From positions 1 through 64,000 of the forward strand of contig CBDFFM010000032.1 of assembly GCA_965246785.1 (NCBI GenBank): DNA of 64,000 nucleotides, in the 5' to 3' direction. The notes below the pieces were generated by a model that saw only the letters and a program-made list of their open reading frames with translations, had not been told where the DNA came from and made no database searches. This stretch comes from UBA1952 sp965246785. Its GTDB lineage: Bacteria > Bacteroidota > Bacteroidia > Chitinophagales > Chitinophagaceae. Shown here in pieces: positions 15,493-24,628 of the stretch (position 1 is its first letter; every line of letters starts with the position of its first letter). The translations under genes and the position numbers were made by a program.

Positions 15493-17589
15493 TTAATTCT
15501 CTACCGGTAAAAACGCGTACTTCTTCCCGTACTCCATCATCTGGCTGAAGAAGCTTTCCGGGTATTCCACCTTTACGTCCGTGATGTCGCCGCCTTTCAT
15601 CACCGGTACGAGGCGGGGCTGTATGAAGCCGCGGTAGGGCTTTACGTTCAGTCGCGCGTAGCGCTCCAGCACCTCGCGGTGCAGCTCAGGGTTCACCTTC
15701 ACGCCATAGGTTTCTATCAGTGATTGGCCGGCCTTGAAGTCGCCCTCGCTCTTGATGCGCTGGATTTCACGTAGCAGTTGGCCGAAGAGGTCGCGCAGCT
15801 TGTTGTAGTCATTCACCTGCACATATGTCTTACCATCGCGCTTGATGAATTCCACGACTTTATCTTGCTTCCCATGCTCGTAAGCCCAGTAAGCATTCAG
15901 CGCGCGGTTGCGCATGTGGGCCTCTTCCAATTGGTCGCCCGGCTTGAGGCGGGTAAGCTGCGTCATCAGTCCGTTCATCATGTAGCTGTCGTATTCCGCC
16001 TTGCCTACTTCCAAGCTTGGCATCACGCCTATTTCAATCAGCTTCGGATCCATCACATAGTAGAGGCCCACCAGGTCGGCGCGGGCTTCTTCAAGAGCAC
16101 TTGCATAATTCTTCAGCGTCTTGTCGGTCGTCTCCACGCCTTCATTAATCTGGCCCGACGCGTGGCCGATGCACTCGTGCATATCCGTATGCAGATCGCC
16201 GGCGAGGGGGCCCCATTTCTTCAGGCGCGCCATTACTTCCGGGTTTGTGGCGAACTCCTCCAACATGCCGCCTTTCGCGGAAGCGAGGTTGTAGGAATAG
16301 ATGATATTGCTTAGCGAAACAGACTTGGAGCCGTGCTCCTTCCGAACCCAGTCTGAGTTGGGCAGGTTAATGCCGATGGGCGTGGACGGCGCGGCATCTC
16401 CGCTTTCTACAATCACGGTGATGGCTTTGGCGGTGATGCCTTTCACCACCTTTTTCTTGTGCTCCGGGGCCAGTGGCGAGTGGTCTTCAAACCACTGCGC
16501 ATTGCTTGCAATGGCGGCGATGCGCTTGGTGGCTTCCAAGTCTTTCAGCGATACAGTGCTTTCAAAGGATCCTTTCTTGCCGATGGCGTCCAGATACACT
16601 TCTATAAAGCCGTTCACCACGTCTATGCGGGAGTCCACATCTTCCACCCAGGCAATGCTGTAATCGTCAAAGGTCTTCAGGTCGCCGGTCTGGTAAAACT
16701 GGATGAGCAGCCGCAGTGCCTTTGCCTGCTTCTCGTTTTCGGCCACCGGCACCGCCTTCTCCAGCCAGTCAATTATTTTCTGGATAGCCGCGCCGTACAT
16801 GCCGCCGCTCTTCCACACCTGCTCTACAATCTCACCGCCTTGCTTTGTCGTCTTGCTGTTCAGGCCCCAGGATGGCGCGTTGCCTTTCGTATTCATCTTG
16901 CCGTAAAAGGCTTCCACTTCCTGCTGCGTAACGTTCTCGTAAAAGTTGTTGGAAGAAGCCACCACGTTGTCAATGCCGGGGCGCTGATCCACCACCTTCG
17001 GCTCCATGTTGGGATCGTACACCAGTGGCCGCAGCAGCTTCCAGAAGGCATCTACAGGCATTTCCGTGGTAAGCAGCGGCAGGGCTTTCTGATCGCAGCC
17101 CTTCAGCACCTGCTCAAAGTAAGCCGGCGAGCATTGCGGGATAAACTTCTCATTGCCGTAGTGGTGATGGTTGCCGTTGGAAAACCAGAAGCGCCCGCAG
17201 TAAGCCTCAAAGAGCGGCCATTCCTTCTCCTTATGGCTGCCCTTGTAGGTGCCGTACATCGCCTCCAGCGTCTTGCGCAGCAGCAGGCCATGCTTGCTCT
17301 TTTGGTCGTAGATAATGTCGCGGCCGCTCAGGGCGGCTTCGTAGAGGTAGTAGGCGAGCTTCTTTTGTTGCAGCGGAAGCTCCGCGAAGCCCGGCACCTG
17401 GTAGCGCAGGAGTTGGAGGTCGGCAAAGGCCTCGGCTTCTACCTTAAATTCTTTGGACGCGGCAGGCTTTGCCGCGGCGGCTTTTGGCTTGCCGCTAGGC
17501 TTTTGGGCAATGCTCATTTGAGGAAAGAGGGCGATGGCGCCGAGGGAAAGGGTAAGGGCGGCAAGGCCGGTTTTCAGATTGTATTTCAT
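15493..17589 (-). CDS. Exported dipeptidyl peptidase III-like zinc peptidase (M49)
   Basis: From the ATG at 17589 the protein has 698 residues and begins with a signal peptide (MKYNLKTGLAALTLSLGAIA, cleaved after MSIAQ). An upstream extension of 37 codons reads poorly and is rejected. The M49 zinc site is clear: His471-Glu-Cys-Ile-Gly-His476, the family's HExxGH, plus EEARAD near residue 500, which supplies the third ligand. It should remove dipeptides from the N-termini of short peptides, here in the periplasm, whereas most characterised DPP III enzymes are cytosolic. Bacterial relatives are often mislabelled dihydrofolate reductase. The gene stands alone. Confidence 0.85.
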   Translation of the reverse strand: MKYNLKTGLAALTLSLGAIALFPQMSIAQKPSGKPKAAAAKPAASKEFKVEAEAFADLQLLRYQVPGFAELPLQQKKLAYYLYEAALSGRDIIYDQKSKHGLLLRKTLEAMYGTYKGSHKEKEWPLFEAYCGRFWFSNGNHHHYGNEKFIPQCSPAYFEQVLKGCDQKALPLLTTEMPVDAFWKLLRPLVYDPNMEPKVVDQRPGIDNVVASSNNFYENVTQQEVEAFYGKMNTKGNAPSWGLNSKTTKQGGEIVEQVWKSGGMYGAAIQKIIDWLEKAVPVAENEKQAKALRLLIQFYQTGDLKTFDDYSIAWVEDVDSRIDVVNGFIEVYLDAIGKKGSFESTVSLKDLEATKRIAAIASNAQWFEDHSPLAPEHKKKVVKGITAKAITVIVESGDAAPSTPIGINLPNSDWVRKEHGSKSVSLSNIIYSYNLASAKGGMLEEFATNPEVMARLKKWGPLAGDLHTDMHECIGHASGQINEGVETTDKTLKNYASALEEARADLVGLYYVMDPKLIEIGVMPSLEVGKAEYDSYMMNGLMTQLTRLKPGDQLEEAHMRNRALNAYWAYEHGKQDKVVEFIKRDGKTYVQVNDYNKLRDLFGQLLREIQRIKSEGDFKAGQSLIETYGVKVNPELHREVLERYARLNVKPYRGFIQPRLVPVMKGGDITDVKVEYPESFFSQMMEYGKKYAFLPVEN

Positions 17590-17921
17590 AGAAGCGCGGA
17601 AGGCTATGCGCCCAAAGGTGCGCAAAAATTCTTCGTGTAGTAAGCGGCCACGATGCGGGTAGTGTCTCAATTTGAGAAGCTGCGAGCCCGAACTTGTCAT
17701 CCTGAAACAAGTTCAGGACAAGTTTCTGGAAGAATGTTGCAACTATATGCAAGACCCTTTCAGGGTGACAAGTGGCTGTGAACCTTCATAATGAAACACT
17801 ATCCAGATACCAGATGTTATTTCCCAAAGAACAGATGTTCCTTCCCAAATACCATTTGTTTCCTGCCGGGAAGCATGCGTTGTTTACCACTGGCAGCATT
17901 GCGCGCTACGCGAGCGCGGAT
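17590..17921. other. Intergenic region with hairpins and a 21-bp tandem repeat
   Basis: No gene is seen here. CTTGTcatCCTGAA (17693-17706) pairs with TTCAGGACAAG (17712-17722), and ACCCT-ttc-AGGGT lies at 17754-17766. These may terminate the type B cargo gene on the minus strand. At 17811, 17832 and 17853 begin three degenerate copies of a 21-bp unit (CAGATGTTATTTCCCAAAGAA and variants). The short plus-strand frames across it have no family features. Confidence 0.55.
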
Positions 17922-20684
17922 TTACCGCACCAGCATCAGCTCGCCCCTGTGCTCCTCCTGCCGCCCCGTAACGCACCGGGCAGCGAGGTAGTAGAAATAT
18001 ACGCCGGCATCGCAGGGCTTCCCGCCGTAGGTGCCATCCCATCCTGTCTGCGGCTCGTGGCCGTGATACACGCGCTGGCCCCAGCGGTTATAGACGCTTA
18101 GGTCATACTCATCCTGATTGCCATAGGTAACGATGCGGAAGCGGTCGTTGTGCCCATCTCCATTCGGCGTAAAGGCGTCGGGATAAGAAAACTGGCAGCA
18201 GGGCTGCACGTCGTTGAACGCTATCCGCGCCGTGTCGTAGCATCCCCATTCATTGGCCACCTGCACCATAAAAGCCTGAGGCCTCATCACGGAGAGCACA
18301 TACAGGAATGAAGAGGAAAGGCGCTGGAAAGAATCCACCGGCATCCAGGTATAAGCCACGCCCCCCTCGGCGGTAAGCACGACTTTGTCACCCATACAAA
18401 GCTGCGCCGGCACATTAAGAATGCGGGCTACCGGCACCGGATGCACCTCAATGTCCCGATATCGCATATCGGTGCAGCCGTTGAGTGTTACGGCGAGGAT
18501 GAGCCGTTTCGCGCCGCTGTCCGCCCATCGCACGGTGTACGGGCCGGGGCCGGTTGCGGTGGGTATATCTGCGCCGTCAAAATCCCAGGCATATTGCTGG
18601 GTCACCGATGCGCGCGTGCTGTAGCTTACCCGCAGCGTATCGCCCTGGCAAACGTCAGCCGCGTAAAAGCCACCATAAGGAATGGGCTTTACATACAGCG
18701 ATTGGCTGATGGGCAGCGAAGCGCACTTATTCTCATCTACCCGGAGCCGGATGAACTTGGTGCCGGTGTCGTACCAGTGCACACTGTAAGGGCCTGCATC
18801 CTGACCAGTTACGTAGCCGGCGGAGTCAAAGCTCCAGTGATACTCCAGAATAGGCCCTACTCCTACCTGGCCGGTGAAGGAGATAGTAGCAGTATCATTG
18901 AGGCAGATAGAATCTGGGGCGGCTATGCCCGCAATGGGCCGCAGCGTCACATACACCTGAACGGTGTCGCGCAGCGAGGTACACACCTTATACTTCTGGT
19001 CAACCGTCCAGAAGAAGATGCCGGCAGTATCGGTGCGTGGCGTAGGCGCAAAGACGAGCGGAAGGCCGGTAGGGGAATACCAATGCACAACGGCGGCGCT
19101 GTCGGGCTTGGCCACAAGCGGCAGGGCCGGGGCGTACTTGCAGTAAAAGACCGGATTCACCGTTAGCGGCTTAAAGGGATAGATGCCGCTATCCACCACC
19201 TGAATGCTGTAGTAGGAGGAGCAGCCAAGCTTTGGGGAAGTAATGGTAACATCATAGGTACCTACGCCGAGGCTGTCCAGCACTTGCCCCGTCGTATCGC
19301 GGAAGGAGCGCACCACACCGCCGTTCTGGCTCAGGTAAATATCGCGCGGCAGCAGGCCTCTGGCAAACTGGTAATCCACCAGCGCCTTGTGCACGCATTG
19401 CGTAGGCGCGGCAATGCGCGTGCTCATCACATTCGGGTCATAGACATGCACTGTGAAGGCCTGCGTCTGCGTGGAGGAAAGCGGGCAGCCGTCGTCTTTG
19501 TATGTAACATAGAAGGTATAATTGCCGGCAGGCACATTAGGCTTCACCCAACGGAAAGTAACGATAGGCTTTATCGTGTTGTTGCTGTCAATCGTTACGG
19601 AAGAGCCGGTAGGCAGACCGGCAACAGAAGCGATGATGGTGTCTTTGCCGGGATTGTATGGAATGATGTTGAAGCGGATAGAGTCTGCGCCGGAGCAGAG
19701 GTTGAAGTCTGTATTACTGGCAATGAATCCGGGCAGGCCGTTGTTGCTTGGATTGGCCTTGCTGGAAGTGTCAATGGCGCTGGATGCAGGGGTATTATTG
19801 CAGCCAGACAGAATGACGAAGTTCATCTCGCGCATTGCTGTCCCTACTAATATTCCATTGCGGTATTCGTACACTTGCTGCACAACCAGATAGGTGCCTG
19901 TAGTGCTCGGCTTAAAGTTTGTCTGGCCTGTGGCGCTGCTAAAGGAAAAGGTTCCTGTGGTTGCTGGAAGCGGATTTGTAGCGGAGTAAGGGAATAAATA
20001 AGTTACAGAAGCTGAACTATTGCCGGCGATCAAGCCAGGCACTAATGCAAAAGACAAGGAATCCTTATCAGGGTCAGTCGCCCCTAGATTGTATTGTTGA
20101 TCCACATTTACGCAATAGTAGGGCGTAGGTAATGTGGTGAATTGCGGGGATGAATTAGCCTGGAAAGTATTATTAAGCCGGGCCTCTAGGGCCATTGTAG
20201 TCGGGGATGCTATATTGACAATGGCAGCTGTTCTACCTGCTCCACCTTGGCCGCCTGGATAAGGCAAATCACCATTAAACCGAAAAATCCAGTTGGAAGA
20301 GGCATAGGGCACGGCACAGGTAGTGGAATAAATAAACCTCGTCACGCCGGGAATAGCGTTATTGGGATTTGTACAGGTAGTATTTGCCTTTTCTGCCGAA
20401 CACACCGGGGTAACTTCCTCACCGGTTCCTACTTGCGGCAGCAGCAATGTTGAGACCAGAGAACTCCCGTTATATAGATACACCTTCGGTGTAGCACCCG
20501 GCAGGTTATTAAAAGCAGTGCGGGATAGCGGGCCGCAATCGGCATAGATAACCAAGGTTACTTTATAAGTAGTTCCTGAAAGATGCTCGTAAAACAAGTC
20601 CATCCCGATGATATGGGAAGCCTTTGCGCTCCATGAAGCGAGCATTACCAGCAGAAACAAACAGAAACGTAGCAGTCGTTGCAT
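17922..20684 (-). CDS. Large secreted protein with PKD-like domains and T9SS type B sorting domain
   Basis: From the ATG at 20684 the protein has 920 residues; the frame is open three codons further to a TTG. A signal peptide (MQRLLRFCLFLLVMLASWSA) is followed by a SHIIGMDLFYEHLSGTTYKV opening, known from many Bacteroidota gliding-associated surface proteins. Several PKD/Ig-like segments follow (for example ISFTGQVGVGPILEYHWSFD and QQYAWDFDG). The end is a CHU_C/type B sorting domain: FTPNGDGHNDRF near residue 836, YNRWGQRVYH and GWDGTYGGKPCDAGVYFY. It should be exported by Sec then T9SS and held on the cell surface, probably in adhesion or gliding. No PorP/SprF partner sits next to it. Confidence 0.88.
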   Translation of the reverse strand: MQRLLRFCLFLLVMLASWSAKASHIIGMDLFYEHLSGTTYKVTLVIYADCGPLSRTAFNNLPGATPKVYLYNGSSLVSTLLLPQVGTGEEVTPVCSAEKANTTCTNPNNAIPGVTRFIYSTTCAVPYASSNWIFRFNGDLPYPGGQGGAGRTAAIVNIASPTTMALEARLNNTFQANSSPQFTTLPTPYYCVNVDQQYNLGATDPDKDSLSFALVPGLIAGNSSASVTYLFPYSATNPLPATTGTFSFSSATGQTNFKPSTTGTYLVVQQVYEYRNGILVGTAMREMNFVILSGCNNTPASSAIDTSSKANPSNNGLPGFIASNTDFNLCSGADSIRFNIIPYNPGKDTIIASVAGLPTGSSVTIDSNNTIKPIVTFRWVKPNVPAGNYTFYVTYKDDGCPLSSTQTQAFTVHVYDPNVMSTRIAAPTQCVHKALVDYQFARGLLPRDIYLSQNGGVVRSFRDTTGQVLDSLGVGTYDVTITSPKLGCSSYYSIQVVDSGIYPFKPLTVNPVFYCKYAPALPLVAKPDSAAVVHWYSPTGLPLVFAPTPRTDTAGIFFWTVDQKYKVCTSLRDTVQVYVTLRPIAGIAAPDSICLNDTATISFTGQVGVGPILEYHWSFDSAGYVTGQDAGPYSVHWYDTGTKFIRLRVDENKCASLPISQSLYVKPIPYGGFYAADVCQGDTLRVSYSTRASVTQQYAWDFDGADIPTATGPGPYTVRWADSGAKRLILAVTLNGCTDMRYRDIEVHPVPVARILNVPAQLCMGDKVVLTAEGGVAYTWMPVDSFQRLSSSFLYVLSVMRPQAFMVQVANEWGCYDTARIAFNDVQPCCQFSYPDAFTPNGDGHNDRFRIVTYGNQDEYDLSVYNRWGQRVYHGHEPQTGWDGTYGGKPCDAGVYFYYLAARCVTGRQEEHRGELMLVR

Positions 20685-20911
20685 GTAATTCAAAAAGGAT
20701 AGTCAGGGCCCGTCCAAATAGTCAGCGGCTTTTAAGCTATAAAGATGCCTCATATTTCGCGGAGCACGCGTTATGCTGCGGTCATTATTCCATTGGACGC
20801 GACAAAAGCTCCTTTTCCTGCACCGCTCTTGTGGATTATTTAACGCGCCTGCGTCTGTCTGAGTACGTCACCTTTTGCGCATAGGCGCATAAATCTTCAA
20901 ACCAACACGCT

Positions 20912-21847
20912 ATGAAAAGACTACCCATTATCGCAGCCACCTGCCTACTGCTCTCCGCTTCTTGCAACAACGACCACAGCCGCGCGCCGGAAGCGCCAAA
21001 CATGACAGCTACAGAATCCGCCGATTCTTCCGCCGGTTTCACGCTTGCCGCGCCTCCTGCTGCTGAGGCCGACAAAGCCGTCTCCCTCACCGACCCATCC
21101 CGCAAAATCATCAAGACCGCTGACCTCCGCTGCCGCGTTGGTGATGTCTATGCCGCCGCTACACGCCTGGAGCGCCTCGCGGCAACGACCGGCGGGCAGA
21201 TTTCCCAGAGCAGCATGGAGAATGTTACTGATGATACCCGCCGGCTGCCTTACAAGGTGGATTCGCTGAAGCAGGTGGAATCTTTTACGACCACTGCCCA
21301 TCTGACACTCCGCATTCCTGTAATGCAGTTGGACACCGTCCTTAGCGATATTGCCGCAAGCGCATCCTTCATCAACAGCCGCAACCTGCACTTAGACGAT
21401 GTAACGCTCCGCTACCTCAGCAATAAGCTGAAGAATGATGCGATGGCGCAAAACGATGCTGCCGGCCGTGTCAGCGCACTTGCCCGCCACAGCGGCGAAG
21501 CCGTCATCTCAGGCGATTATACCGACGAGCGCAACGAAACCCTTATTGACCGCCGCATTGAAAACATGCAGCTTACTGACCAGGTTACTTACGCCACGCT
21601 CACAGTTGACCTCTATCAGCCGCAGCGCATCGCGCAGACCATTGTGCCGGATATTGAGTACCTGATGAAACCGACGATGGGACAGCAGGCAGGCCTTGCG
21701 CTCAGCAACGGCTGGCAGGCGCTTCGCGCAACGCTCATTGGCCTGTTGCAGGTGTGGCCGCTGCTGCTGATGGTGTCGCTGGGGCTGCTTTGGTACCGCC
21801 GCAGCCGGGGCCGCTACCCCGCGCGCGAAGCGGTGGTACGTGCGTAG
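20912..21847 (+). CDS. DUF4349 lipoprotein
   Basis: The 311-aa protein starts with a lipoprotein signal (MKRLPIIAATCLLLSASC), with a lipobox Cys18. It has the DUF4349 core (RKIIKTADLRCRVGDVYAAATRLERLAATTGGQI...), which holds a long coiled-coil pair. The C-terminus has one membrane segment (GLLQVWPLLLMVSLGLLWY) followed by basic residues. The family is common and poorly understood; it is thought to sit at the inner membrane with a periplasmic coiled coil. It is divergent from the type B cargo gene across about 230 bp in which I find no clean promoter. The next gene, a helicase, is 173 bp downstream and probably separate. Confidence 0.85.
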   Translation: MKRLPIIAATCLLLSASCNNDHSRAPEAPNMTATESADSSAGFTLAAPPAAEADKAVSLTDPSRKIIKTADLRCRVGDVYAAATRLERLAATTGGQISQSSMENVTDDTRRLPYKVDSLKQVESFTTTAHLTLRIPVMQLDTVLSDIAASASFINSRNLHLDDVTLRYLSNKLKNDAMAQNDAAGRVSALARHSGEAVISGDYTDERNETLIDRRIENMQLTDQVTYATLTVDLYQPQRIAQTIVPDIEYLMKPTMGQQAGLALSNGWQALRATLIGLLQVWPLLLMVSLGLLWYRRSRGRYPAREAVVRA

Positions 21848-22020
21848 TTGACGCATGTATTAACCTTTACTGCGCAGGCTGCCGGGAAAATCGGGCGTAT
21901 CTTCACGCTTTATTCCACGGGCCGCACGTTGCGCTTGCCCCGAAGTTGAAGGCCGAAAGTTGACCGTTAGGAAGCTGAGCCCCTGTCAACTTATCTAATC
22001 ATCAACTTGTCAACCAAACA

Positions 22021-23271
22021 ATGACGTTTCAAGATTTAGGTCTCATCGACCCAATCCTCCGTGCCTTAGACGCAGAAGGCTACACGACCCCAACCCCCAT
22101 TCAGCAGCAGGCTATTCCCATTCTGCTTAAAGGCTCCGACCTTATCGGCATCGCACAAACCGGTACCGGCAAGACTGCTGCCTTCTCTATCCCTATCCTC
22201 CAAAACCTCACGCACGCACAGACAAAGGGTGCGGTGAATAAGGACATTAAGACCCTCATCCTAACGCCCACGCGCGAGCTGGCTATCCAGATTGGCGAGA
22301 GCATTGGTTCCTATGGAAAAGGACTTCGTATCAGCCACACCGTCATTTTCGGTGGCGTATCGCAGCATAGCCAGGTGCAGGCGCTCCAGCGCGGCGTGGA
22401 TATTCTTATTGCTACGCCGGGCCGCCTTTTAGACCTGATGGATCAGCGCTATGTGCATCTGCATCACCTCTCCGTCTTTGTGCTGGACGAGGCCGACCGA
22501 ATGCTGGACATGGGCTTCATCCATGACGTAAAAAAGGTAATCGCGAAGCTGCCACGCCATCGCCAGACGCTCCTTTTCTCGGCTACAATGCCAGCTGAAA
22601 TCCGGCAGCTTGCCGACAGCATCCTCACAAATCCCCAGCGCGTGGAAGTAACGCCGCCGGCCTCCACCGCCGACACGATTGACCAGAAGGTTTACTTTGT
22701 AGATAAGAACAACAAGCGCAACCTGCTTGTACACGTGCTGCAGGATGAGGCAATCAAGAATGCGCTCGTCTTTACCCGCACCAAGCACGGCGCGGACAAA
22801 GTGGTGAAAGACCTCCAAAAGGCCGGTGTCACAGCAATGGCTATTCACGGTAATAAAAGCCAGAACGCCCGCCAGCGCGCGCTGCAGGAGTTCAAGGAAG
22901 GTAAAATCCGCACGCTCATCGCCACCGACATTGCCGCCCGCGGCATTGACATTGATGAGCTGAGCCACGTGATAAACTACGAGCTGCCCAACATCCCTGA
23001 AAGCTACGTGCACCGCATTGGCCGCACAGGCCGCGCCGGACTTTCCGGCAAAGCCATCGCCTTCTGCGAGCGTGAGGAGTTTCCATTCCTGAAGGATATC
23101 CAGAAGCTCATCGGCAAGCAAGTGCCAGTGGTGACTGAGCATCCATACGCCATGTCGGCGGCAGAAATGCCCACGGTCAGCCAACCGCAGCAGAAGCCCG
23201 CAGCCGGCAATAACAGCCGGAGCGGAGGCCATCGCAACGGCCGTCGCTGGAGCGGCGAGCGGAAGCATTGA
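22021..23271 (+). CDS. DEAD-box RNA helicase (RhlE-like)
   Basis: The 416-aa protein shows the DEAD-box motifs in order. They are a Q motif (TPTPIQQQAIP), AQTGTGKTAAF near residue 45, PTRELAIQ, TPGRLLDL, VLDEADRML, FSATMP, an ARGIDIDEL segment and HRIGRTGRAG. After the two RecA-like domains comes a short basic Gly/Asn/Arg-rich tail (NNSRSGGHRNGRRWSGERKH) that should bind RNA. It would unwind RNA with ATP during ribosome assembly or mRNA turnover. The compact size and tail fit the RhlE group. Upstream lies TATCTTCA near 21900 as a weak -7 candidate. The gene ends at a strong inverted repeat shared with the convergent SprT-like gene. Confidence 0.93.
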   Translation: MTFQDLGLIDPILRALDAEGYTTPTPIQQQAIPILLKGSDLIGIAQTGTGKTAAFSIPILQNLTHAQTKGAVNKDIKTLILTPTRELAIQIGESIGSYGKGLRISHTVIFGGVSQHSQVQALQRGVDILIATPGRLLDLMDQRYVHLHHLSVFVLDEADRMLDMGFIHDVKKVIAKLPRHRQTLLFSATMPAEIRQLADSILTNPQRVEVTPPASTADTIDQKVYFVDKNNKRNLLVHVLQDEAIKNALVFTRTKHGADKVVKDLQKAGVTAMAIHGNKSQNARQRALQEFKEGKIRTLIATDIAARGIDIDELSHVINYELPNIPESYVHRIGRTGRAGLSGKAIAFCEREEFPFLKDIQKLIGKQVPVVTEHPYAMSAAEMPTVSQPQQKPAAGNNSRSGGHRNGRRWSGERKH

Positions 23272-23392
23272 GTCTTTCTTCGCCAGATTGCGTGGCGGCA
23301 CTAAACAAGTCCTCAGAGAACTTGTCTGGTGTCCAGTAGAAGTTGCTAAACCAAGTACTTCTAACACGAAGTGCAATATCCGCGTCGCTGTT

Positions 23393-23433
23393 TATCTACT
23401 TGACAAGTCCTCTGCGGACTTGTCAAGTAGATA
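23393..23433. terminator. Perfect 18-bp inverted repeat between convergent genes
   Basis: TATCTACTTGACAAGTCC (23393-23410) and GGACTTGTCAAGTAGATA (23416-23433) pair perfectly around a TCTGC loop. The minus-strand SprT-like gene reads into the repeat and its stop (23423-23425) lies inside one arm. A second, shorter pair, ACAAGT...ACTTGT, lies near 23306-23326. It probably ends transcription from both sides despite lacking a long T-run. Confidence 0.6.
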
Positions 23434-24046
23434 GTTGCACCAGCGCAATTCCCTGCACGAAATAAATCTTTCCGCTCCCAAGCTCCTTGCAGCGGGAACG
23501 CGTACGCAATTGCTCCAATTTTTCAAACACCCGCCCGCCTAATTCAAACTGCTGCCCGACAGCCACCTCATCGGCATGTACGCGCCCCTCCTGCAGCTTG
23601 TCCCAGCGGGAAAGGGCTTTGAACAGCCGCGGGTCTGTGCACGTTGAGGCGGCAGGATTACGCAGGTAGGCTTGAAGCGCCTTTTCTACGTCCGGCGGAA
23701 AAATGCCTTTGCCCACAAAGGGCAGCAGCACTTTTTGAAACTCGCCTTTCCACTCGGCACCGTGCGGCGCAGGCTTTAGACCAAAGGCTACGGTTGTAGT
23801 AAGATGCGCCAGCTCATGCAGCAGCGTAATGAGAAAGGCGTAAGGATTCAGCGTAGCGTTGATTGAAATGCGATGGTACGGATGTTGCCGCGAAGGCGGC
23901 CGGTAGTCGCCGTGCACGCTGCGCCGGTGCCGCGTAATGGTCAGGTGAATGTTGTGCTGCTTAAAGTACGGCGCGACACCTTCATAAGTGCCCGGCGGCA
24001 TAAAGCGCGCAAGGCCATCCAGCGGCTGTTCTTCCTTTTTAGCCAT
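23423..24046 (-). CDS. SprT-like zinc metalloprotease-fold protein
   Basis: Starting at the ATG at 24046 the protein has 207 residues and begins MAKKEEQPLDGLARFMPPG. The core TLLHELAHLTT is the HExxH zinc site of SprT-like proteins (related to SPRTN). It is preceded by the typical HLTITRHRRSVHGDYRPPS and HRISINATLNPYAF strands. Bacterial SprT proteins are of unclear role; eukaryotic relatives cut DNA-protein crosslinks. The lack of a signal peptide suggests the cytoplasm. The start codon overlaps the stop of the upstream membrane gene (24039-24046), so it is the last gene of the AtpZ-containing operon. A longer start at 24085 would run through that gene and is rejected. Confidence 0.8.
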   Translation of the reverse strand: MAKKEEQPLDGLARFMPPGTYEGVAPYFKQHNIHLTITRHRRSVHGDYRPPSRQHPYHRISINATLNPYAFLITLLHELAHLTTTVAFGLKPAPHGAEWKGEFQKVLLPFVGKGIFPPDVEKALQAYLRNPAASTCTDPRLFKALSRWDKLQEGRVHADEVAVGQQFELGGRVFEKLEQLRTRSRCKELGSGKIYFVQGIALVQLST

Positions 24047-24413
24047 TCTTCCGTGCCTGCCGGCTAAAGGCCAGCGTTTCCACAACCGTGTAGATGATGT
24101 AGATGCCGAACATTACAAACAGCGTCGGCCTATGCACGTCCGGCCGTTTGATGAGCGCATAGGCCAGGATGCCGCCGGCGCACACGAAGAGCCGCAGCAT
24201 GGTAGCGCCCTGTACACCGCGCGCGAAGGCATGCGCCCGCTCGCCCACATTGCGCCAGAGCATAGCGTAAGCTCCGAACGACAGCAGGCACATGATGATA
24301 TTGGCTATCAGCAGTGCCGTCAGGTCAAAGGCAGGATAGAAATGCCACAGCATAAAAATGGCGCTTGTCAGCAGGGCGCAAATGATGCCGATGACGGCAG
24401 GCAATCGGTTCAT
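24039..24413 (-). CDS. Small membrane protein next to AtpZ
   Basis: This 124-aa protein has about four hydrophobic segments (VIGIICALLTSAIFMLWHF, LTALLIANIIMCLLSFGAY, LRLFVCAGGILAYALI and LFVMFGIYIIYTVVETL). Its start overlaps the AtpZ-like stop by 4 nt (24410-24413). In many Bacteroidota a similar small membrane protein sits between AtpZ and the F0 subunit a gene; it may be an AtpI-like ATP synthase assembly or ion-supply factor. No other ATP synthase gene is present here, so this is inference from position and topology. Confidence 0.6.
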   Translation of the reverse strand: MNRLPAVIGIICALLTSAIFMLWHFYPAFDLTALLIANIIMCLLSFGAYAMLWRNVGERAHAFARGVQGATMLRLFVCAGGILAYALIKRPDVHRPTLFVMFGIYIIYTVVETLAFSRQARKNG

Positions 24414-24628
24414 AGCTTGTTTTCTTTTTTGCCCAGCGAGCGGATGAGCTGTACCAGCGAGACTACCAGCGCAATGACAGGGAAGATGATAACGAACAGC
24501 GCCCGAAAATGTAGTCGCGCATCCAGCTTCAATCCACCCCAGACGGCAAGTCCCAGGAGCGCAAGCAGTTGCGTGGCGAGGCCAGCGTAGCGCATAAGGC
24601 TGCTTGTATTATTTCCTGCGTCGGCCAT
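24410..24628 (-). CDS. AtpZ/AtpI family protein
   Basis: The 72-aa protein has the family pattern MRYAGLATQLLALLGLAVWGGLKLDARLH, followed by a second membrane hairpin (ALFVIIFPVIALVVSLVQLI) and a basic tail. AtpZ/AtpI proteins help assemble or ion-load F0F1 ATP synthase in the inner membrane. The gene overlaps the upstream membrane gene by 20 nt and the downstream one by 4 nt, so translation is coupled. The F0F1 genes themselves are not beside it in this window. Confidence 0.8.
   Translation of the reverse strand: MADAGNNTSSLMRYAGLATQLLALLGLAVWGGLKLDARLHFRALFVIIFPVIALVVSLVQLIRSLGKKENKL

Noticed and set aside
16459..17640. 393-codon open frame on the plus strand opposite the DPP III-like gene
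   Set aside because: It is antisense to a gene with an intact zinc site and has no family features.
22429..23376. 315-codon open frame on the minus strand opposite the DEAD-box helicase
   Set aside because: Shadow of the helicase, whose motifs are complete.
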